In this document: positions 13,590 to 28,500 of the stretch, one piece after another
Layout of the letters: each line of letters opens with the position of its first letter
How positions within the stretch are numbered: position 1 is the stretch's first letter
Source: Cloeon dipterum
Lineage: Eukaryota > Arthropoda > Insecta > Ephemeroptera > Baetidae
DNA length: 64,000 bases
Assembly (NCBI RefSeq): GCF_949628265.1
Contig: NC_088789.1
Span: 20,763,883-20,827,882 of the forward strand
Reading direction: 5' to 3'
The notes under the pieces: generated by a model
Seen by the model: the letters and a program-made list of their open reading frames with translations, nothing else
Told to the model about the DNA's origin: nothing
The model's database searches: none
Position numbers and translations under genes: made by a program

Positions 13590-16500
13590 TCAAATGAGTC
13601 TCTCCTCGGGCGGCGGCTTCAGCACGTGGTCCAGCTCGAGCCGCGGATTGCAGTACTCCTGCTGCGACGGGCTGTACGTACCGCGGGTGGCACGCTTCTT
13701 GCGCGCCAGCGACACGAACACGACCAGCGCGATGAATGCGATCAGCAGCAGCACGCACACGATCGGCACCACGATCAGGGCGATGTCCACTCCCGGGCCT
13801 GGTGGCGAGGTTTCTGTTGGCTGAAACAGATAAAAATAGTGTCCTCTAATTATAAATTCTGCAAAGTAAAACTGATTCTTCTGAAACTGATATTCTAAGT
13901 AAAATTTTCGACCTTCAAGGTCAATGTTTTTTCCAGACATTAACAGGCGATTGTAAAAACTAAAAACAAATTGATTTTTTTTATGGTTAACGTTTTTCCT
14001 TTTCTCTAAATTCAAGCAAGAAAAATACAAACTAAAATAATAACTGTTATCACCGAGTGTCTGTAATGCTTTTAGGCACAAATGGAGCAATTTTGACATG
14101 TTAAGGTTAATCTTTATGTCACTTCGGACCATCTAACACATCTAAAACATCCTCAAAACAATTCATCTCAATTTTAACTATAGTTACAAAAAACACCTCT
14201 AAAAAGAAAAGTTGTTTAAATGTTGAGAAAACCAACTTGTTCTTATCTTTTAAATTTATAGTGAAGAATCGCAATATTGTGTCATCTTTTATCACTTACA
14301 TTTTATAACGATATTTTTATCAGAATTAAACAGCTATTAGCAAATCGTAATTCAATTGATAAATCAATAGACGATTTTTGAATCATCAAAGCACTTACCT
14401 GATCGCAGTTGGTTCCAGTGAATCCAGTGGTGCAGTTGCATGTGTAAAGTGGCGTCTCTCCGTCGCAATTTTCTTCACATTGTCCGTTTGAGCACGGGTT
14501 TGTCGGGAAACATGGATTATCCAATGAGCACATTGGACCGCACTTGTTGGGATCATTGCATTTGCATTCGTAGCTACCTATAGTGTTAATGCATTCACCG
14601 GCGTTACCGCAGACTCCGCGAGTATCACACTCATTGACGTCGTTCTGGCAGCTGGGACCTTCGAACCTACAATTTCACTTTGAGAAGACCATTTGAAAGC
14701 TTGTTTGCGAGTGAATTACCCAAATTTGCAAGTGCACGAGTACGTGGCCAGCCCGTCTCGACATGTTCCTCCGTTCTGGCAAGGGTCTGTTTGGCACTCG
14801 TTGATTTCCCGCTCGCAGAATACACCCTCAAACCCAGGCAGGCAGACGCATTTTGGGGTCACGGTGTCACAGACAGCGTTGTTGCTGCACGGCGTCGTCT
14901 CGCAGAAGACAGATTTGCAGTGGAATCCCTCAAAACCGGGCAGGCATTCGCAAGTGAAGTTGTCTCCAGACAAAACGTCTATAGTAAAGAGAACAAAAGA
15001 AATCTTAGTAAAAGAAAATTTACTGTATAGAAAATTCAATTGAAAATTGGGCTCTTCGTTCAACTACAGACTTTAACAATACTTGAAGAAATTTATTTTC
15101 CATTCCTTTTTTTTCAATAAATAATAACTAATTCATACTTGGCGTGTCGATGCATTTGGCGTTGTTGAAGCAGGGATTGTTCTCGCAGGTGACTTTGCGT
15201 GGGCTCTCACATCTGTCCCCCACAAACTCCTCAGGGCACTCGCACCTGAACGCAGCCAGTTCATCGAAGCAGGTGCCGTTGTTCTCACAGGGCGAGCTTT
15301 CGCATTCGTTCGTGTCGAATTCGCAACTGTCAACGTATCCCAAGTTAAATTAAAGATTATCCTTTTTTTGGGAAAATTTCATAAATCTTACTTGACTCCT
15401 TCAAAGCCAGGTCGGCAGAGGCAGGTGTAGTTGGCAATGCCGTCGATGCAGGTGGCGTTGTTGATGCACATGTTGGTTGAGCACTCGTCGATGTTGACGT
15501 CGCAGGTGCGTCCGTTGAAGCCCTCGAGGCAGGCGCACTCGTACGAGTCCTCGGCGTTTTTGCACGAGGCTCCATTCTCACACTCCTCATTGAAGCACAG
15601 CGAACAGTTCAGCTGAGGTGCGACGCTAGAATTCAAGTTCCAGTGGCGAGACTTGTCCGACAGGGTGACCTAAAAGTGAAAAATAAAAATTAGTGTGAAG
15701 CTGAATAACATAACAGAATATCTTTTCAAAACTTTTAAACTATGCAAATAGGAAAGAGGGGGGGAATAAAATTTAATAATAGTTATTATACCGGGCTGCA
15801 TTTTTTTAAATTTTATCGTTTTTAATAATTTTTGCAAATTTCTTTCAGGCCACATGTTTTGTCCATATTTTTTTTAAATAGTTAGTTATTTTTGCCCATA
15901 GCCTTGACTGTAGAGCTCTAAGGAAGGACAGAAAATTATGGCGAAATGCAAGGTAGCAAGAGCACTTTATCAATTTTAAACGACGAATAATTTATTAAAG
16001 AGTACCTTTTCAGGAGTGAAGAAGGGTAGGAGGACCCCCGACACCTTGATGGCACCGAGACAGCCTCTGTAGTCGCGGGCAACCTCGATGTGTCCGGTAT
16101 GAAGCAGTTGCTTGAACTCCTCTATCGGCACCGGAGTCTCGCTGACGCCCGAAGAGCCGCCAGCGCTGATCACCAATTTGTCCATGGTGTCGGTTTGCAG
16201 GACCAGGTGGGTCCAGTTGCCAATGTCAAAGAGCTCGCCACTCCAGGCCAAGTTCCAATCTTGTACGCGTGCCGTGACCTCGATTTTTTGGATGGCTGAT
16301 CTATCGGTGATTTTGATGACAATATAGTCACCCTCTCCTTCCTCTGTCTCTGGGCCGCGCAAAGTTAGCAGCTCGCCAGTGAACATCGAGCGGAAATCAA
16401 TTGCAATCTGGAGAAGAAACAAGAAAATAATTTAGTTTTATTTTCCTTAGGAAAAGAATGTTACTAATCTAGAAAATAAAATATTTAAAAATTAATAAAG

Positions 16501-19500
16501 CTCACTTTTCCTTGCCCCCACCACGGGTCAGGGCGCTCTGGTGGTTGGAAGAGCAAAGGCGGGTGGCGGCCGTCGAACGTCGCCTGTGACACACACTCAA
16601 ATCCTGCGTCAACGTCCATACACTGGGTATCAGTGGGGCAATTGTTGAGCCGGCAAAACTCCATCTCGAGACAGGTCTTGCCCTTGTAGCCGACCTGACA
16701 GTCACATTCAAAGTCGTTCCAGGTGACCCGACAAGTTCCTCCGTTGGCGCAAGGTTCGTCTCTGCAGTTGTCGTCGGACAGCACGCCTTCCAAAACCGAA
16801 TTGGGCTCAAATACAACCTCACCAAACGGAGGGGGAACCTGAGAAGTTATAACACACATACAATTTAATTTATTTTTGGTAGGAAAGTTGATTTGGGAAA
16901 AAGCGTCATAGAAAATTCTACAACAAAAAATTAAAATTAAATGAAATTACCTGCGACACTTTCAATGGGAAGAACTCAACGGCGAAGGTGTAGGTACCGT
17001 TGGACAGCTGCACGTCCTGTAGGATACCTTTGAAAGGTACGTTCGCACTGCCTGAGGGGACGTCGATTAAGGCGGCTGGCGTGCCGGCCTGCCGCACCGT
17101 CCGCACTGGTTCAGTGGACGGCGCATCCAGAGATGGTCTACCACCCAGGTAGAGAACGGGCGCATTCAGGTTCGCGCCGAAAGGATAGGTCTTACGAAGG
17201 TATTCCGTGTTGTTAATGCGCACGGTCACCAGCGTCAGGTTGCGCACCACCTCGATCAGGTGGAGGTAGCCGTCATCCAGCCTTGTGCCTCCCACATGGT
17301 AGCTTTCGCTGTTGTTCAGGTTCACGTGAACTGACAACTCGCCCTTTTCCAGTTGTGCCCAAATCACCTGGAAAATTTAGATATGGTTTTGACTTAATGA
17401 GGAATATTTTTTAACCTTTTTGATATTGACAATCTACGATTTAGAAAGGTGAAAATTTTAAAATACAAAATATTTAAGTATTTGAATTATTGCCAGAACA
17501 GAAAAAAGGAAGAACGCGCGGTACATAATTGATGGAATTAAATTTTAAATTTAAGTATGGCTTAATATAGCGTTGAAATGAATTTTTTCATGTCAAATTT
17601 TTACTAATAGCTATAGCCATCCTGAATTAATTTACAATCAGAGTTATGCCATTTAATTGGTAATTTGAAATTTAAATTATTGTTTTGAAACGCAATATTT
17701 TAGAGTTTTAAAAGTAAGTGATGTGTTTATTTTGCATTATTTAAAATGAAAATATTCTTCAATTACCAAAGGGTTATTCTTTGATGAACCAATTTTAAGA
17801 AAGCGATAAAGAGGAAAAAATAATTTTGCTTACCGTATCACTATCTACGGCTCCAAGATGGAAAAGAACTCCGTCGGGCTTCCGCGTTCGCACAAACATG
17901 GAAATTGCCACCACCTGGCGAAGGCCTCGTCTGGCCTCTTCACTCGCGTTCACCGACACAAAGCCTTCTACCGTGTTTTCACGCCCAAATGTAGCCGCCG
18001 TCATTTCTAAAAATAAATAAAGCACTTAAAAATCACGAAATATTTTCAACCAAGCGACGTGTTTACCATGCTGACAAGTAATTCCTAATCGCGGTCGTTG
18101 ACAGGCGCAAGAAAAAGTCTTCCAGAGATCTGTACACGTTCCACCAGCTTCGCAAGGGTTTGGCTTGCACTGTTCTATGCGTTGGCAGCCCGCCTCGACG
18201 CTGTAGTGTGTCACGTGAGCGACGTCTCCTTGATCTTCGTCCGCAGGAGCACTGCCAGCGACTGCAGGCGGCAAAACCCATTTGCCGTTCACTACGACAT
18301 CCTCCATGCAGCCCACGAAATTCACCTTGTGGAACGAAATACCACCCAACCTGAAAAAAATTAAATATAGAACAAATTATAAAGTGAAAGCCAAAATAGT
18401 TGATTTATCCGCTCAAAATCAAATCAGGTTACAATTTCATAATTTTTTCCAGAAAAATATCAGTTTCAGTTTGAAACTTTTACGCTATCTAAAAATTTGA
18501 ATCAACAAAAATATATCAAAATTTAATGAGTTCTGCTTAAGATTAAAAATATAAGCGAATACTTTCTTATTCTTTTTTCAATGCACACCTAACATTATAT
18601 ATATATATTAAAAAGCGTAAATTTTCACCTTGTCGTGTTGAACACATTGGTAGTAGCATTCTCCCCCAACTGAATGGGATAAATGCTCTGCTCGTCCAGC
18701 GCAGAGAGGACAACGTGGCTCGCATTGATGGACATGAAAACGTGCTTCCACTCTCCGTCGTTAAGTCCCGACCCGATGAACACGCCGTCGATGCGGTTCA
18801 ACAGGTCCGTGTTGAGGTTCAGCCTGCCATTTACGAGCTCCAGGAAGAAAAGGCTTCTTAGGCTCACTCCGGCAATGAGCTGGCCATACCTGAGGGTGGT
18901 GCGGAAGCGGAACGAGATGTCGTAGCCCTCTTCGCGATAAGTAGGCACCAGCACCAAACTTGAATTGTTGATGAATGAGATAGTGGTAGCCTTGCTGCAG
19001 GTCCGTCCGTGGAAGCCCTTGGGGCAGGTGCAGTTGAAGCGGTGGTCTGTCTCGCCCGACAGCCACGCGTGACACGTCCCGTTGTTTTTGCACTGCTCCT
19101 CGCCTTCTTCCCCAACGCAACCAGTCAAGAGGACACTGCAGTTGCGTCCGCCGTAGCCTTCGAAGCACTCGCACATATAATCAGCCTGAAATCAGAGGCA
19201 AATTTTTTTTATTTAAACTGAGACCTAACAACTTTACTCAAGCAGCAAAAATTAAATAAGCTTTTAGAGCATATAACATATATGTGCAATATTTTCTCTA
19301 CAGATATGAGCCTTAGAATATCTTCATATTTAATGTATTTATTGTACTAACCATTGCAAGAATAAAAAAGAATAATAATAATTTATTTAAAAAATCCCTT
19401 CATTAAAAATAGATAAAAACAAACCTGAAGATCCCTGCAGGTGCCTTGAACGCACGGTTCAGATTCGCATTCGTTGACGTCAGTCTCGCAGTGCACGCCA

Positions 19501-22500
19501 GAGTAGCCCTTATCACACTTGCACTCGTAGGAATTCAACAGGTCCTGACACAAACCATGCTGGCAGGGTGACGACTCGCACTCGTCGATGTTGATCTGGC
19601 ACGTGATGCCCTGCGTCCCTGGAGGACACTTGCACACGAAGCCAGAAGCGTTCTCATAGGTGAACTGATCTGGGATAATTCCGTAGAGCGAAGCGTCTGG
19701 CGGATACTGCGACTGGTCCGACAGCTCGACGCAGGTTCCGTTGTACTGGCACGGCATGGAATCGCACTCACGAATGTCGATCTCGCAGTGAATGCCTGTG
19801 TAGCCTCCATGACACCTGCAGTTGAAGCCGTTTACCTACAAATAAAATTTTTAATCAATCTGTTGTGAAATTCGAGTGCAACACTCACAAGGTCCACGCA
19901 AGTTCCGCCGTTCTGGCAAATTCCAAGTGTGCAGTCGTCGATGTTAGTTTCACACGAGTCACCTTCAAAGCCGGTATTGCCGCAGTCGCACTGGTAGGAG
20001 TCGATGCCGTCGATGCACTTGCCGCCGTTCAAACAAGGCGAGGACTGGCAGTCGTCGATGTTGATCTCGCAAAACAGACCGATGATGCCTTTGGGACACA
20101 CGCAGGTCACAGAAGCAACACCATCGATGCAGGTGCCTCCGTTTTGGCACGGCCCGGACAGACAGTCGTCGATGTTGGTCTCACACTCCTTGCCTGAAAA
20201 CAATTCTCTAATTCAGCACCAAGGCCTAAAAATTCCCATCGCTTCCTCACCTGTGTAGCCAGGCTGGCAGGTGCAGTTAAAGCCGTTCACCATGTTGGTG
20301 CACAGGGCACCGTTCTTGCATGGGTGCGAAAGGCACTCATCAAAGTCGAGGTCGCAGTGCGTCCCAGAAAAACCTGGCCGGCAGAAGCAGTCATATCCGC
20401 CAAGACGGTCAACGCAGATGCCGTTGTTGCAGAGGTTGGCCGTGCGGTTGCACTCGTCGATGTTGTCCATGCACAAAGGGCCGGTCCACTCCTCAGTACA
20501 AATGCAAGTGTAGTTTGTCACGCCGTCTCGACATGTGGCCCCGTTCGCACACCTGAAAACAATTTTTACTTTTATAATCTCTATATTTTAATATATTATT
20601 ACCCTAAAAATTTATAATTCTAATACTTATTAATTGCAAAAAGCATTTGCATAAGAGATCATAACCAAAAATTAAACTTATAAAAAAATGAAATTAGTTT
20701 CAAGCCATATCAAATTCTCAAAATAATAAACTTTTATCAGTTAAAATTTTATTATGTCTGTTTTTTGATGAATTTAAAAAAATACCTGTGGTCGACACAG
20801 TGGTCCATGTCCTCGGTGCAGTTAGGCCCGCGGAACCCTTCTGGGCAACGGCATTCGTGCCCATTGACCAAGTCGACGCACACCTTTCCATCCTCGCACT
20901 GCCTGCCGAGGCAGTCATTAACATTGCTCTCGCACTGCAGACCCTCGAATCCGGCGGGGCACTCGCAGTAGAAGCCACCAGAGTCCTTTTCCTTGCACGA
21001 GGCGCCGTTCTGGCAGGTGCAGTCAGCGTTGAGCACCAGGGCACGCTCGCAACGCTCGCCGTTCCAGCCGTCGGAGCAGCTGCACGTGCCGTCAGCCAGG
21101 CACGAGCCACCGTTTTGGCAGGTGCACAGCTCCATTCGGTTCTGGCACTGCACCCCTGTGGAGAAGAAGGTCGGATTAGCCGGTGCGCCCCTAAAATCCT
21201 CAACCCCAACACCAACACTGAGCTGAAGCACATGAAAAGCGACATGCGGGGAAAGGGTTGGTGGTTAGAGGGTGGCGTGGTCTTGACTTCACACGTGTGA
21301 GTGCAATCGGTTAACAAGATGGAAAGAGAGAGATGAATTATTCAATGAGTCAACGGAGGCAGCCTCCAGGAAGAATAAGTACCTGTAAATCCAGGCAGGC
21401 AGTGGCACTTGTACGGAGATGCAGAGCTGGAGTCGCAGGTGCCTTCGTTCAGGCACGGCGCTGACAGACACGCGTTCTCTGCGTTGTCGCAAAACGGGCC
21501 GCTAAAGCCCGCTGTGCAGAAACACTCAAAACCATTCGCCTGCAACCAAAGTAGAAAATAAATTTTGCATTCAGTAATTACATAAAAAAGAAATTTAAAA
21601 ATAATCAAAAAAGAAATTTTGAAGAAATAGAAATTAACGTTATTGCTTTACTCTGCGTGGAGCTCACAAGGATATTTATGTTAAAAGACCCTCGTGGGGC
21701 CTATGGAGCTGTAGAACAAAAACATGGAATTTAATTTTTGGTTTTAAATTTTTTTCTCACCGTTCCCTCGCAAGTAGCTCCGTTGTGGCAAGGCTCAGAG
21801 CTGCAGTCTCGATAGATCTCGCAGAAAGGCCCTGTCACCTGTTGGGGACACTGACAGCCCTGCGAGGTGCAGTTGCCTTGGTTGAGACAGATTTTATTGT
21901 TGAACTCGCACTCAGCCATTTCGCACGCCAGGCCGAAAAAGCCAGGTGGGCACCTGCACTCGAAGGAGCTGCCCAAATCGGTGCACAAGCCGTTGTTCCT
22001 GCACGGCGACGATGCGCACGGTGGCGTGCAACCCGCAACGCCAGGGGCGCACACGCACTCGTAGCCGCCTCTCTTGTCAATGCAAGTTGCTCCTTCGCTG
22101 CAAGGATTTGAACTGCACTCGTCAATATTCTGCGAATGAAATATACAGCGTTAAAATTTTATTAAAAGGACAGAATTTAATCTTACTTGTTCACAATTTT
22201 GTCCTCCAAATCCAGATTTGCACTGACAAAGATAGCCTCCGTATGTATCGAAGCAAGTGCCACCATTTAGACAAGGTTTATGTCTACATTCGTCTACATT
22301 TCGCTCACAGCGATCCCCCTCATACCTAGAGTTAGGAGAAAACACGTTTTAACATTAAATACTACAGTCCGTCTGCCGTTGTTTGTAATCCGGTTTAAAA
22401 ACCAAAAACTAATCCCTCGAGTATGCTACTCCTCTGAGCCGTGCATTTCTAATCAATATTTTGACTTTGGAGACTCACCCTGTGTGCTCGCACCGACATC

Positions 22501-25500
22501 TGAAGCCAGCCAACTGCAGTTCTTCGCAGACGCCGCCGTTCAGACAAGTGTCTGGCGGGCACTGAAGGATGAATTCCTCGCACTCTGCGCCTCTGAAGCC
22601 ATCCGGACACAGGCATTGGATGCCTCCGGACGCGTTGACGGCGCACGAGCCACCGTTTTGGCACGGGCTGTCGCACTTGGTGAACTCGCAAACCTGTCCA
22701 AGGCGGTCGGCCGGACATTGGCAGCTGAAGGAGCCGTTGTGGTGGTCGAAGCACGAGGAGCCTTCGCCGCAGGGATTTCCGTTCTTTGAGAAGCAAGACG
22801 TCCCTAAGAGGATAATGCAATTATGGTTTTGTCCTTGAAAATCGAAAATTTATTCAGCGTCAGAAATTAGGATGTAGGCAGACATAGCTGGCTCAAAATA
22901 TATGTATAAAAAACATGAAATTTACTTGTGCAACTTGTAAAGTTCTCAAGTATGAAATGAAATGAATCTTTATCTGATGCCGGATCAAGCTTCCTGCTTA
23001 AGACATGGGAAAGAGAAACTGCGTTTCATTGAGGTGAATCATTTGATTATTTGTGTCTGTATGCCGTAATCAATTCAGTCACTGCAATTACTGCAACATT
23101 TTCAGCAGTGACGTTTATGATGAGATAGCGATTAAACTTGAAACAGGATGGAAGGCCATATTTTCAACCATTGCGGTATTAGAATGTGTAAAACGATTTA
23201 GCATTATAATTTGCCCCAATTGGTTGCTAAGCTAAGACCGTTCAAGCCGAGTGATTCATTTTCACACGTACAACGCTATGAGCGAGAATGCCAAAAAATC
23301 GCGTTCACATAGTCACGCGAAGCAGTGCGCGCATACATTGCTTCTTGTGTGTCACACACTTTCGCGAGTAAGTAATCCTCGTTTCAGCGAAGCCCTGCAA
23401 GCAGCCTTTCATTTATGCAACCGTCGCATCGGTCGAAAAATAGCCGCGACAAAACGGCAGATGGGCAAAAGCACGGAAAAATGCTGCAACGAAAAATTCC
23501 GAAAGCTCGAACTTGTTTTGAACGTTTATAAAAATGCTTTGGCCATGCGTGTCCGGCTGCTTAATCACCAAATTGCTTAGAAAAATAATTGCTTCGGACT
23601 AGCGCACATCGACCCAGAAAAGCTATTTTCACCGGCGAGACCGAATCGATAAGTCTGGCATAGAAAACATCATGCAACCTGACCGGAATAATTCGAAATA
23701 GGCATCATGTCCCGCGTTTTCAATGTCACACGTTCTCACAAGGAACATGTCAGGATTTTACGATTTAGATCTTAGTAAGTGAAATCAATGAATTTGAGCA
23801 CGTTTCAACGATGCTTACTACCAGGCGAAAATCTTTAATTTGATAGTGTCTGCGAATCACGGATTTTAGAAGGTGAAAAAACCCATATATTAAAAATCGC
23901 ATTTTGAAAAAGGTTAATTTATGATGATGTTCCCTCTAAGACGAATGCATTTGGTCGTTTTATTTATTTATTTACTTTGAAAATGGTCCTTATAGATTTG
24001 AGAACTTGGCAAGGAAAATCACGTCAATTACAAATTTTGGATTTAACTATCCCAAAATTTCCGTGCTACATATTTATAAAATTTTAATTATTTTAAATTA
24101 TTTAATCAATTAAATCTTAGCTACAAATAAAAATTTCAAATAGTTAACTGTTTTGCAACTAAAAATTAAAAAAAATCGCCCCGTGAACTTGACGCACATT
24201 ACCATAATAGGCAACGCGAATCCTAACAATGTTCCTTGCCAGTGAGTATAATATGTTGTTTCTTAACTTTTATCTTACTAGGGAATTAGGTTATCAGATA
24301 ATGTTCAGCGCAAAACGCTAACATGCATAATCAAGTGAGGAATAACTTAAGACGGATAAAGTAAAAAGTCTTACCTAAATCAATCTCGCAGTGCACGCCG
24401 GTAAACCTCAGTGGGCACTGGCAAACTCCGTTGGGGTCGCATTGGCCGTGCGTCCCGCATCCGCCGCACCTGTCACCTGCGCACGGACACAACACAGACA
24501 TACAAACACCGCGCTAGCCACGCCATACAACATGGACAAAAAAGCGTCAAGCGGTTGCCCTTAGGGCCAGGCCCCAAATACTCACATTGCGTGTCGCAGG
24601 CGCCCCACACGGCACCGTTACTGCGTGCCTTGGAGGACAAGGGCAAGCTCGGCCCTTCGAGGATGCACCCCTCGTAGCCGCTGCCGCCAACCCACACGGT
24701 TGTCGGGTCGTCCGGTACGGCGAGATCTGGCTCGCCAGGCACGCTGACCTGCAACACGCGGGACAAAAGGGTTAGGGGTGCAGGCGGGCCTGAAATCGCA
24801 GACGGGGGACTCACGACTACCGGCGTGCCTTTGTTTCGGTTCACCTGCGGAGGCTCAAGTGTCAGTAAAATGAGCTCTTAATAATATTCACTGTGAGAAG
24901 AGGTGCTGGACTGGACGGTGAATTAAACAAGGGGAGGAATAAATGAGGGGATGAGTAAACAGATATACTTTGCATTCATTGAATTTTAATAAAGTAAATT
25001 GGTTTTGTAGAATTTTTATACAAAATTTGATTAAATTATTTAACACCAACAGTGTAAAATTATTGAGACGGTTATTTAAAATTATAATTTATCAAAAAAT
25101 TAAACGCGGATTAATTTAGTGATTATTTTATAAATGAAAATCAGTTAAAGAACTCAATAATTTTGTTATTAGAAAAAGGTCTTCCAAGTCACTTAACGGA
25201 GTTTAATAATTATTACTTTTTATAAAAAATAGTTTTCCAAAAAATTAATATAGAACCAAATAATCAATGTGGAACATATTTAAATAATTTTTTATGTGGT
25301 TGCAAATCACCTCGCCGATTCCGGGGGACGAGAGGGTGATGTTGCCGAGCTTGTCGGTCAGCTCGACCGTGTGCCAGCGGTTGTCCAGCAGCCGCGAGGA
25401 GGACAACCTCGTGCTCACGCTGGTGCCGGTGGCGGACACTTGGGTTAGCATCAGCCCGTCCTGCAGCAATTCAAGCGAGAGGCCGGGCACGCCATTTCGG

Positions 25501-28500
25501 GCCTCCTGCCTGAACAGCGGCCCAGGTTTGCACGATTTGAAGCTGAGTCCAATGTGTGCGCCACGCAGGGACAGTGGCCGCTCCAGCAGCACCTGGATAT
25601 TCGCTGAGCCATCGAAGTAGGCCTCACGATTCGGTCTGTCCACCGAGTTAAACTGGTCCGACAAGACCAACCCTGCCAGGCCCACTAGAACAGACGAAGA
25701 AAAATTCAAATGTTAGTAAACGTTTTGTGTCGGTCATTTTATGAATTTTAAATTTAAATTAAATGACAAAATTAGGGGATTTTAACAGGTTCCATTTATT
25801 TAAAAGTGTTTTATGATCAGTCTGATTAATTATATTTCTGGCAAGAAAATAAATTATTCAGAGCGTTATGAAAATGAGAAAGTATACTGAAAGAGAAGGG
25901 AGCATCAAAAATACGCGTGAGAAATGAAGACAGACGAGTGCGTTCCAATTGAAATCAAACCGACTTGCTTGCTTCCAAAAGAAAAGTGCCGCGGGGACAT
26001 TCATTTATTCCAATTCCCTTTTAATAAATTTTGGAGGTCAAAGCAAAAATGCTAGAAAGGGCATCAAACCCTGCCTGCTGACGCTAATGCAAAGAAGAGA
26101 ATAAATGTCTAGCGGTGGCGGTAGCACGCAAACATTTCTATTCATCAAGCAAAAAGAGCCTGAAGGGTCAATCAGGTCCGTGAAAAGTCCGCCGCCGCAG
26201 GTGGCGGAAACGCCGTTTCGAATGGCAATGCGCTCCCTGGGAGAGAATGCGCGTTGCGCGGATCGTTTACACTGAGCAAGCAGTATTTTCATAGAATCAG
26301 ACGCGCCAAGCAAATTTGGCGATGTGCCTCATCGACTTTTCCACAGCTGCGCTTGAATTCGGCCGAGCGAGAAACTCACATGCGGTGTCGGCATTAATTT
26401 CGCGTTCAAAAATCCGTTCGCTTTCTTTTTCAACCTTCCCACAGTGAGAAAACTCATTAGGTGGAAACGATGATTAACCAGAACCAGTATACCGTTATTC
26501 CGATTGGAAAATCAAAAGTTTATCAATTTAAACTTAATACCATGAATCTAACACTCGAAACAGTACTAACTCTGAGAGAGGGGATATAAATATCATGTTA
26601 AATATTTTAAAAAATCTTAAAAATTTTCTTGTAACTAAATATAGAATAAATCTTAACTGTGAATTTATAAAATTAAAAACTTAAAGTGTGACTACATGGC
26701 CAATTCAAGTAGACTTTGAGGCATTATTTGAAGAGTCTTCGCTTTGCACAGTGGTATAATTAAATTATAGTTATTTGTTTGCAACATTTTAACTTCAGAT
26801 TTTGCTATTTTTATCGGAAATTTATCCTTGATAAATATTTTCGTGGATCTTAATTTTAATCGTTGCAATCTATCCGATAATAGGTAACTTGCGAGATAAA
26901 AACGCTAATTTTGGCGAAACAAATTGCAATTTTGAGCAATCAGAAGCATGCAAATCTTTTTTTTTTTAAAGGAATTCCCACTGCACCCTGGTGAAATTAA
27001 GATTTGGCCAAATTATGAAAGAAAACTTTGTGCACGGGAAAGACCATTTCCCGTGAATCCCAACCAGCCACTTGCCATGCGAGTGTAATTGCACACTTCC
27101 ATTCCTTGCCAGTTTGCATTTTGCAGTATCCCACATAGCTCAGGTATCTCGCATTCTACATGCAACATGTCATTTTTCAAACAAAAATTTTAAATTCAAT
27201 CCTTCAAGTCGCAACCCTTTCTTCAAACTTTCAACTAGTCGTATCGAGTAGTCTGACGTTTTTCAAAGACCGTCAGTTCAGAATTCACTGCAACTAAACC
27301 TGCGGCATGAATTAATTCTGTTTTGAAAGTCGAGCACTTATACTGACAATGAGTAGGCCGGCGGGGCCGAAACTGTACCGCACGATAGCGTGGGATTATT
27401 ATTTTTCCTTTCAAATTTCTCATTTTCGTAACGCCTCTGTTTTAATTTCAATTTAAAGGATTTCTTTTCGAAGAACGTACTGAGGCTCTCAAGAGAACAA
27501 TTGAGAGATCTAATCGCTCGCTGTTCGACTGGCGCAGTGACTCACTCACGTGTTCGGCGCGGACACGACACAACAAAACGCACATATCGCGTTTTCCGTC
27601 TTATCACCGATGAGTTATTTCCACGCTTTATCTGACGCAGCGTGATCGCTGATTAATATTCAATTCATTTGCTCGCCGAAACCTATTCATCAGCCTGCAG
27701 GCAGTCGGCGACAGCGCACGACCGGATTCCTTCGATCCAATAACGCGCTCAACCTGTTTTCATCTTTTCTGCGCGTGCACAGACAATACAATATGTATAT
27801 GTGCATGCATGCTATTGGCGTGTTGTGTGGCAAAATGATCCCATAAAATGAGTTATATAATACCGCGTTGAAAGGCGATTTACTTTACGCCCCGATCGGC
27901 CAGGGTCAGGCCGATTGCGCCTGGCAGATATTAAAGAACGAGCAAATACATTTTTCTTATGTGGCATAGAACTGGTTGATTTATTGGCCAAAGATTTGAG
28001 AAAAGGGAGAAGAGATTCAATCGTTTAATTGCATCGCCTACAATTTTAATGATTTGTCGTTAACAAAATGTGAGCTTTTAGTATTTAGTGAAATTTTAAC
28101 AAACATATGGCTTTTATGCTCTACGCGGAAATAATTTCAGGTTGGTTTGCTATATTGGTGAAAATTTGAAAGGAAAAAATAAATATATAGCCCTCTTGTA
28201 CTGTACACCGGCTGTTTTGGTCCCTAATAGGCCTCATCAGCGGTAATTAACTTCCAAAACAAAAGTCAGGACTATATAGCTGCAGAGAATTCTGAAACAG
28301 CGACAGTCGAAAGCGTCCAGCTTTCCTCACCGATGAGATAATTCGAAAAGAGGAGCCGACGAGTGACGAAATCTTGTCAACCTCCCACCCCTCCGATTAA
28401 ATCTTCCCCCAAAAAATCAAAAGCTCAAAATTTCATCCTTTATTATGTGAAGCAATATAATTTTGAAGAATGTAATTTTGCTTTTTGTAACACGCGTATT

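Noticed and set aside
15357-15590. Arginine/threonine-rich frames overlapping the crumbs EGF exons
   Set aside because: They are out-of-frame shadows of cysteine-rich coding exons.
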